Shown here: positions 59,076-64,000 of the stretch, piece by piece
Layout of the letters: each line of letters begins with the position of its first letter
Numbering within the stretch: position 1 is the stretch's first letter
Source of the DNA: Photobacterium sp. GJ3
Lineage (GTDB): Bacteria; Pseudomonadota; Gammaproteobacteria; Enterobacterales; Vibrionaceae
Direction: 5' to 3'
Assembly: GCF_018199995.1 (NCBI RefSeq)
Contig: NZ_CP073578.1
Location: forward strand, 930,001 to 994,000
Length of the DNA: 64,000 bases
The notes under the pieces: generated by a model
Told to the model about the DNA's origin: nothing
The model's input: the letters and a program-made list of their open reading frames with translations, nothing else
The model's database searches: none
Made by a program: the position numbers and the translations under genes

Positions 59076-59906
59076 TTACAGTACGACGGTACGGTTGCCG
59101 TAAACAAAAACTTTGTCGTCCAGCACCAGACTCAATGCTTTGCTCAGGACCGATTTCTCAACATCCCGGCCTGAACGGGCCATATCTTCAGCGCTGTAAT
59201 TGTGATCCACTGGAATTACGTTCTGGGTGATGATCGGCCCTTCGTCCAAATCATTGGTGACAAAGTGAGCGGTGGCCCCGATGATTTTGACGCCGCGCTC
59301 GTAAGCTTGCAGGTAAGGCTTAGCCCCGATAAACGCCGGAAGGAAACTGTGGTGAATATTGATGATCCGGTGCGGATATTGGGCCACGAAATCCGGGGTC
59401 AGAATGCGCATATATTTTGCAAGTACCACGTAGTCTGGTGTGTACTGCGCAATGCAATCCAGTAGTTTGGCTTCGTGTTCTTCACGGTTCAGGCCTTCAT
59501 GGTCGACGTGATGGAATGGAATCCCGAACTTTTCAACCAGATTTGCCAGCTTGTCGTAATTGCCCACCACGGCAGCAATGTCCACATCCAGCGTCCCGTC
59601 ATAGGCTTTGACCAGAATATCACCCAGACAATGGGCTTCTTTGGTCACCATGATGACGATTTTCTTTCGCTCTGAGCTGACCAGTCGACGGTGACTGCCT
59701 TCCGGCAGTGCGCGGTCTAAATCGAACAGGAAAGTGTCATCATTGAATACGCCTTCCAGTTCGGTGCGCATAAAAAACTGGCGGTGGCCGTGATCGACAA
59801 ATTCTTTATTGTGGACAATATTGAGCTGATGTTTGTAGCAGATGTTGGTGATTTTAGAAATCAGTCCCATTGCATCCGGGCAGTCGGTCAGCAGGGTTTT
59901 CTTTTC
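59076..59906 (-). CDS. purU: Formyltetrahydrofolate deformylase
   Basis: Releases formate from 10-formyl-THF and balances one-carbon pools for purine synthesis. 276 residues. An ACT-like N-terminal region (LTDCPDAMGLISKITNICYKH) precedes a formyltransferase-fold domain with the catalytic Asn/His/Asp set (INIHHSFLPAFIGAKPYLQAYERGVKIIGATAHFV, DLDEGPII). The ATG at 59906 follows GAAGGA; a longer in-frame start at 59930 is unlikely. Cytoplasmic. Confidence 0.95.
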   Translation of the reverse strand, partial: EKKTLLTDCPDAMGLISKITNICYKHQLNIVHNKEFVDHGHRQFFMRTELEGVFNDDTFLFDLDRALPEGSHRRLVSSERKKIVIMVTKEAHCLGDILVKAYDGTLDVDIAAVVGNYDKLANLVEKFGIPFHHVDHEGLNREEHEAKLLDCIAQYTPDYVVLAKYMRILTPDFVAQYPHRIINIHHSFLPAFIGAKPYLQAYERGVKIIGATAHFVTNDLDEGPIITQNVIPVDHNYSAEDMARSGRDVEKSVLSKALSLVLDDKVFVYGNRTVVL

Positions 59907-60100
59907 CATGGTGTCCTTCGTTGCGTGCATATTTTATGAGTTATATTGAGTGTCAGGCCATCCCCGTCGGGCATGGATGACAGAACCTCATTGTTTACAT
60001 GGGATTGATCCCGGCGTCAAAACTTTTGTGATCTCTCTCAATAATTTTTTGGCAGCCTCGTGACTGGCTGTCACTCTGCTTTCTTGGCATAATCGGCCGA

Positions 60101-60120
60101 TACTGGATAAATAACCAATA
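60101..60120 (+). promoter_or_regulatory. LexA-like box before yoaA
   Basis: TACTGGATAAATAACCAATA matches 15 of 20 positions of the LexA consensus by hand. The left CTG is exact, the right CAG is CAA. It ends 11 nt before the yoaA ATG, close enough to block transcription or translation. Confidence 0.5.
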
Positions 60121-60131
60121 GACTGACCCGA

Positions 60132-62084
60132 ATGATTGCGAAATTTTTTCAACCCGGCGGTGCGCTGGAAAAAGCCATTCCCGGATTTCAGGCACGCCAG
60201 CCCCAGATTGACATGGCAGAAGCGGTTGAGAACGCAATCAAGCATCAGCATCAGCTGGTGGTCGAGGCGGGCACCGGGACGGGAAAAACCTTTGCTTATC
60301 TGGTGCCTGCATTGGTGAAAGGCCATAAAACAATCATCAGTACCGGTTCTAAAAACCTTCAGGAGCAGTTGTTCAACCGTGATTTGCCTTTAATGACCGA
60401 CGCGCTGGGATTTACCGGCAAAGTGGCATTACTGAAAGGGCGGTCGAACTATCTGTGTCTGGATCGCTTGAGCCGTCAGATCACTGAGAGCCACGGTGGG
60501 TTTGTCGATCAGGCTCAGCTCAGTCAGCTGGTGACTATCCGAAGCTGGTCTTCTGCAACCAAAACGGGCGATGTCAGCGAATGTGATGCCATTCCGGAAG
60601 ACAGCCCGGTGATCCCCATGATCACTTCAACGAATGACAATTGTCTGGGACGCGAGTGTCCGTCTTATGAAGATTGTTTTGTGGTGAAAGCTCGCCGCAA
60701 AGCCATGGACGCGGATGTTGTGGTGGTCAATCATCACTTGTTCATGGCCGATCTCGCCATCAAAGAAACCGGGTTCGGTGAGCTGATCCCGGAAGCCGAT
60801 GTCTTTATTTTTGACGAAGCCCACCAGATCCCGGATATCGCCAGCCAGTACTTCGGGCAGAGCCTGTCGAGTCGTCAGCTTCAGGAACTGGCTAAAGATA
60901 TTACCATTGGCTACCGCACTGAAGCGCGCGATATGCGTCAGCTGGAGAAGATGGCCGACCGGCTCAGTATGGCTGCCTCGGACATGCGCATGGTTCTGGG
61001 CGAACCCGGCTATCGCGGCAACTGGCGCGATGCAGTCAGCAGCCCGGCGATTCAGCGGGAACTGACCCGGCTGAATGACGCGCTGGAACTGGCGCATGAT
61101 GTGCTGAAATTGGCTCTGGGGCGGAGCGAATTGCTCGATGCCGCATTCGAGCGGACGACTTTACTCAAAGCCCGTCTCAAACGGTTGTGTGACACATCGA
61201 TCACCGGCTATTCCTATTGGTACGAGTGCACGCCAAGACACTTTAGTCTGCATATTACGCCGTTGTCGGTCGCAGAAAAGTTTCATGAGCAGATTGAACA
61301 GCAGAAAGGCGCATGGATTTTTACATCGGCGACGCTGGCGGTGGACGAGGATTTTGGTCACTTCAGCCATCGTCTGGGTTTACAGCCTGCGGCACAGATG
61401 TCACTGCCCAGTCCGTTTGATTATGAGCAGCAGGCGTTGCTGTGTGTACCGCGTTTCTTGCCGGAGCCAAACAGTCATGGCATGGCCGCGAAACTGGTGA
61501 GCATGATGGCCCCCGTGATTGAAGCGAATCAGGGACGGTGTTTTTTCCTGTGCACCTCACATCAGATGGTCCGGGAATTGGCCGAAGGATTTCGTGAGTG
61601 CCTGTCGTTGCCGGTGCTGGTTCAGGGCGAAACCAGCAAACAAAAATTGCTGGCAGAATATCTGGAATTGGGAAATGCGCTGCTTATTGCAACAGGTGCG
61701 TTCTGGGAAGGCATCGATGTTAGAGGGCAAGCGCTCAGCTGTGTTATTATCGACAAACTTCCTTTTACCGCGCCGGATGATCCATTGCTGAAGGCCCGGA
61801 TTGAGGATTGCCGCCTGCGTGGCGGGGATCCATTCTCGCAAGTTCAGATACCGGATGCGGTGATCACCCTGAAGCAGGGTGTCGGCCGTTTGATTCGGGA
61901 CCAGCAGGACAAAGGCGTGCTGGTGATTTGCGATAACCGTTTGGTCACGCGCCCTTATGGCGCTGTATTTTTACGAAGCTTGCCGCCGATCCCCCGGACC
62001 CGGGATGTGAACGGCGTCGGGCAGTTTCTGTCTGGCCTGCATCAGGCGCAGGACATTGCAGACAGCCAGCATTCAGAGGCTTGA
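60132..62084 (+). CDS. yoaA: DinG-family ATP-dependent DNA helicase YoaA
   Basis: 650 residues, XPD/DinG type superfamily 2 helicase. Walker A AGTGTGKT near residue 47, the DEAH box VFIFDEAHQIPD, four Cys for the Fe-S cluster (YLCLDR, NNCLGRECPSYEDCF), and motif VI GVGRLIRD. E. coli YoaA works with the chi subunit of polymerase III at damaged forks. tsaB begins directly after its stop, so the two share a transcript. The upstream LexA-like box suggests SOS control. Confidence 0.94.
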   Translation: MIAKFFQPGGALEKAIPGFQARQPQIDMAEAVENAIKHQHQLVVEAGTGTGKTFAYLVPALVKGHKTIISTGSKNLQEQLFNRDLPLMTDALGFTGKVALLKGRSNYLCLDRLSRQITESHGGFVDQAQLSQLVTIRSWSSATKTGDVSECDAIPEDSPVIPMITSTNDNCLGRECPSYEDCFVVKARRKAMDADVVVVNHHLFMADLAIKETGFGELIPEADVFIFDEAHQIPDIASQYFGQSLSSRQLQELAKDITIGYRTEARDMRQLEKMADRLSMAASDMRMVLGEPGYRGNWRDAVSSPAIQRELTRLNDALELAHDVLKLALGRSELLDAAFERTTLLKARLKRLCDTSITGYSYWYECTPRHFSLHITPLSVAEKFHEQIEQQKGAWIFTSATLAVDEDFGHFSHRLGLQPAAQMSLPSPFDYEQQALLCVPRFLPEPNSHGMAAKLVSMMAPVIEANQGRCFFLCTSHQMVRELAEGFRECLSLPVLVQGETSKQKLLAEYLELGNALLIATGAFWEGIDVRGQALSCVIIDKLPFTAPDDPLLKARIEDCRLRGGDPFSQVQIPDAVITLKQGVGRLIRDQQDKGVLVICDNRLVTRPYGAVFLRSLPPIPRTRDVNGVGQFLSGLHQAQDIADSQHSEA

Positions 62085-62789
62085 ATGAGCAGTAAGATTT
62101 TAGCTGTAGATACCGCGACCGAGAATTGCTCCGTCGCGCTTATATCAGGAAGCGAAGTGATCGCACGTTGTGCGTTTGCGCCGCGTGAGCACACCACCAA
62201 AATTTTGCCTATGGTTGATGAAGTTCTGGCAGAAGCCGGATATCGTCTGGGCGAACTGGACGCACTGGCCTTTGGCCGGGGACCGGGCAGTTTTACCGGG
62301 GTTCGCATTGGTATTGGGATCGCTCAGGGATTGGCGTTCGGTGCAGATCTGCCCATGATTGGGGTGTCTACACTGGCGGCAATGGCTCAGGGGACGTACC
62401 GCAAACATCAGGCAGAATACGTTCTGGCAGCCATCGATGCCCGAATGGGCGAAATCTACTGGGGTCAGTATCAGCGTCAGGTCAATGGCGACTGGAAGGT
62501 TCTGGGCGATGAAGCCGTGTTCCCACCTGAATTGGCTGCAGATCGTTTGATTGCTGTGCCTGAAGCCCGCTGGTTGACCGCAGGGACCGGCTGGAAAAGT
62601 TATGAGGAACAATTAGCGGCGCTGGCGGTCGAAAAGCAAGTCAGTACAGTCCTTTATCCTGAAGCCCAGGATATGGCCTGGCTGGCTCAGTTTGCTTTGC
62701 AGCGTGGCGAAACGGTCGATGCTGAGCATGCCAGTCCGGTTTATCTGCGTGATGAAGTCACGTGGAAAAAATTGCCTGGTAGAGAATAA
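62085..62789 (+). CDS. tsaB: tRNA threonylcarbamoyladenosine biosynthesis protein TsaB
   Basis: 234 residues, ASKHA fold. [15 protein letters not shown] at the start, [14 protein letters not shown], and [23 protein letters not shown] are signatures. Scaffold partner of TsaD in the essential t6A modification of tRNA. The ATG follows the yoaA TGA with no gap (translation coupled). Order yoaA-tsaB-(small ORF)-slp is the gammaproteobacterial one. Confidence 0.96.
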   Translation: MSSKILAVDTATENCSVALISGSEVIARCAFAPREHTTKILPMVDEVLAEAGYRLGELDALAFGRGPGSFTGVRIGIGIAQGLAFGADLPMIGVSTLAAMAQGTYRKHQAEYVLAAIDARMGEIYWGQYQRQVNGDWKVLGDEAVFPPELAADRLIAVPEARWLTAGTGWKSYEEQLAALAVEKQVSTVLYPEAQDMAWLAQFALQRGETVDAEHASPVYLRDEVTWKKLPGRE

Positions 62790-62812
62790 ACGAATCAGGA
62801 CATGACGCCTTT

Positions 62813-63109
62813 ATGGTCACCATACCGCGTTTACCGACAACCACTCAGGCGCCGCAGCGAACCCGGCGGACGAACCGAAAGCAGAAAACTGAAATTTCTG
62901 CTTCGTCTGCACCTCAGCCGACTGTGGTGGCTCAAGTTGTTGCGGAAACGATCAAAGATCCGGCGCTGATAGAAAATGCGCGCAGTCAGGTGCAATACGA
63001 TAGCCCGCAGGGCAAAAATAAACAGGCATTGTCAGCCTATATGGACGTATTGCATCAGGCCAAACGGGAAGAATACGCCCGGCTGCTTGGTATCGACTTG
63101 TTCGTTTAA
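62813..63109 (+). CDS. Small conserved hypothetical protein
   Basis: 98 residues. The N-terminal half is basic and low-complexity (TTTQAPQRTRRTNRKQKT); the C-terminal half is helical (NKQALSAYMDVLHQAKREEYARLLGIDLFV) and looks conserved. No signal peptide, membrane helix or known motif. Lies between tsaB (24 nt before) and slp, same strand, so cotranscription is likely. Function not recognised. Confidence 0.7.
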   Translation: MVTIPRLPTTTQAPQRTRRTNRKQKTEISASSAPQPTVVAQVVAETIKDPALIENARSQVQYDSPQGKNKQALSAYMDVLHQAKREEYARLLGIDLFV

Positions 63110-63152
63110 GTGTTGCAGAGCTGTTCTTGAACGCTTCTTTGAAAAGGATCTT

Positions 63153-63707
63153 ATGGTGAAAAAGTCAATTCTTGGCGTGACCCTGCTGTTATTGAGCGGC
63201 TGTAGCCAACTGCCGGAAAGTTTGCAAACCGCTGCCGAGCAGCCCATCACTGATCTGACGATGGTGATTGAAAATCCGCAAGGTGTGCAGGGTAAAGATG
63301 TCAGGCTTGGTGGCGTGATTGCATCCGTTGTGAATGAAGCCGATCGTACCCGGCTAGAGATCGCAAGCTTGCCCACTGATCGTTCCGGACGACCGGATAT
63401 CCAGGCAAAGCCGCAGGGCCGCTTTATCGCTTATCTGGACGGTTTTGCCGATCCGATTGAATATGCTGCAGGTAAACTGGTGACCGTTGCCGGTCAGCTT
63501 CGCGGCAGCGAAATTGGTCAGATTGGTCATTTCGATTACACCTATCCGGTTGTTTTTGCACAAGGTCAGCAGGTCTGGCAGGTGAAAGAACGTATTCGTC
63601 TGGATGACATCGACGCCTATTACCGCTGTCTCGGGATACGTTGCCAGTATATTCACTACGGTTTCCGGCCGGGTGATGCGACCGTTCACTATCAACTGAC
63701 GCCGTAG
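63153..63707 (+). CDS. slp: Slp-family outer-membrane lipoprotein
   Basis: 184 residues. The lipobox is LLLSGC with Cys17 the likely lipidated residue. The mature part begins QLPESLQ and has the Slp beta-rich pattern (GVIASVVNEADRTRLEIASLP...GRFIAYLDGFADPIEYAAGKLVTVAGQLRG). The ATG at 63153 has AAGGA upstream; longer in-frame starts lie inside the previous gene. Slp proteins are induced in stationary phase or acid in E. coli (slp, yeaY). The neighbourhood matches yeaY. Confidence 0.9.
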   Translation: MVKKSILGVTLLLLSGCSQLPESLQTAAEQPITDLTMVIENPQGVQGKDVRLGGVIASVVNEADRTRLEIASLPTDRSGRPDIQAKPQGRFIAYLDGFADPIEYAAGKLVTVAGQLRGSEIGQIGHFDYTYPVVFAQGQQVWQVKERIRLDDIDAYYRCLGIRCQYIHYGFRPGDATVHYQLTP

Positions 63708-63767
63708 CCCTTTGTTTTACTGCGACCTCTGAATCAGAGATCAGCGCAGACCGAATGAGAATTCCCC

Positions 63768-64000
63768 ATGATGCACGAATGCCGATTGCACCTGGCCGAA
63801 ACTGAGTTGGCTGTCCTGGCTTCTTTCCAGCCCTGCCGGGGGGCCTTGCAGGCGGGAAGGCTGAAGGCGTTAGATTCGGAAAACCGGCCGATATTGCTCT
63901 GCCTGCATGGCTGGCATGATAACGCTGCCAGTTTTACACCTTTGTTTGAACCACTGAGTCAGGTATTTCATCTGGTTGCGATAGACTGGCCCGGACATGG
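63768..64000 (+). CDS. Alpha/beta hydrolase, N-terminal part (runs off the window)
   Basis: 77 residues are visible, from the ATG at 63768 (a second ATG at 63771). PILLCLHGWHDNAASF is the oxyanion-hole HGW segment of alpha/beta hydrolases, and AIDWPGHG is the strand before the nucleophile region. The catalytic Ser lies beyond the window. Follows slp by 60 nt on the same strand. Substrate unknown. Confidence 0.8.
   Translation, partial: MMHECRLHLAETELAVLASFQPCRGALQAGRLKALDSENRPILLCLHGWHDNAASFTPLFEPLSQVFHLVAIDWPGH

Overview
The window (about 50 % GC, dense, operonic) reads as chromosomal DNA of a gammaproteobacterium in the family Vibrionaceae. The evidence is synteny and protein types: metG / mrp-udk-dcd-asmA, yceD-rpmF-plsX-fabHDG-acpP-fabF-pabC-mltG-tmk-holB-tatD-ptsG, a Vibrio-type HDOD protein beside a small Lon-domain protein and a TfoX regulator, and a four-cysteine secreted protein. 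A Photobacterium, Grimontia or Enterovibrio-like genome is my best guess; the genus cannot be settled from sequence reading alone.

Layout. 1-0.7 kb: 5' part of an arylsulfatase. 0.9-7.3 kb: MoxR/Bat-type operon (AAA ATPase, DUF58, DUF4381, two VWA proteins, BatD). 7.4-10 kb: secreted HAD phosphatase, a dicarboxylate/amino-acid symporter and a MITE-like repeat. 10.4-17.7 kb: metG, mrp, udk, dcd, asmA. 17.8-24 kb: membrane hydrolase, cobO, glycine-zipper lipoprotein, a broken secreted protein, isochorismatase-type hydrolase, LMW phosphatase, SulP transporter. 24-30 kb: rne with a long leader, rluC, a stand-alone RNase E-type S1 protein and maf. 30.3-40.9 kb: the fatty-acid/ribosomal L32 cluster running on into pabC, mltG, tmk, holB, tatD. 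41.4-46.6 kb: ptsG, lysO, HDOD, Lon-domain protein, tfoX. 46.7-53.9 kb: metal homeostasis (znuBC/znuA with a Zur operator, mepM, feoABC with FNR and Fur boxes). 53.9-64 kb: HIT protein, DUF924, diguanylate cyclase, argS, yecM, purU, yoaA, tsaB, slp and the start of an alpha/beta hydrolase.

Most of the window is ordinary core genome. Three things stand out. First, a 150-residue protein consists essentially of the S1 RNA-binding region of RNase E and lies 1.6 kb from rne. Second, three genes (batB-like, a secreted protein, pabC) are each broken by what looks like one missing base in a C or G run, which means either three young pseudogenes or homopolymer undercalls. Third, several regulatory layouts are legible: a near-leaderless yceD promoter, a roughly 370-nt rne leader, a Zur operator, an FNR/Fur pair and a LexA-like box before yoaA. 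No CRISPR array, prophage, IS transposase, tRNA or rRNA gene was seen.
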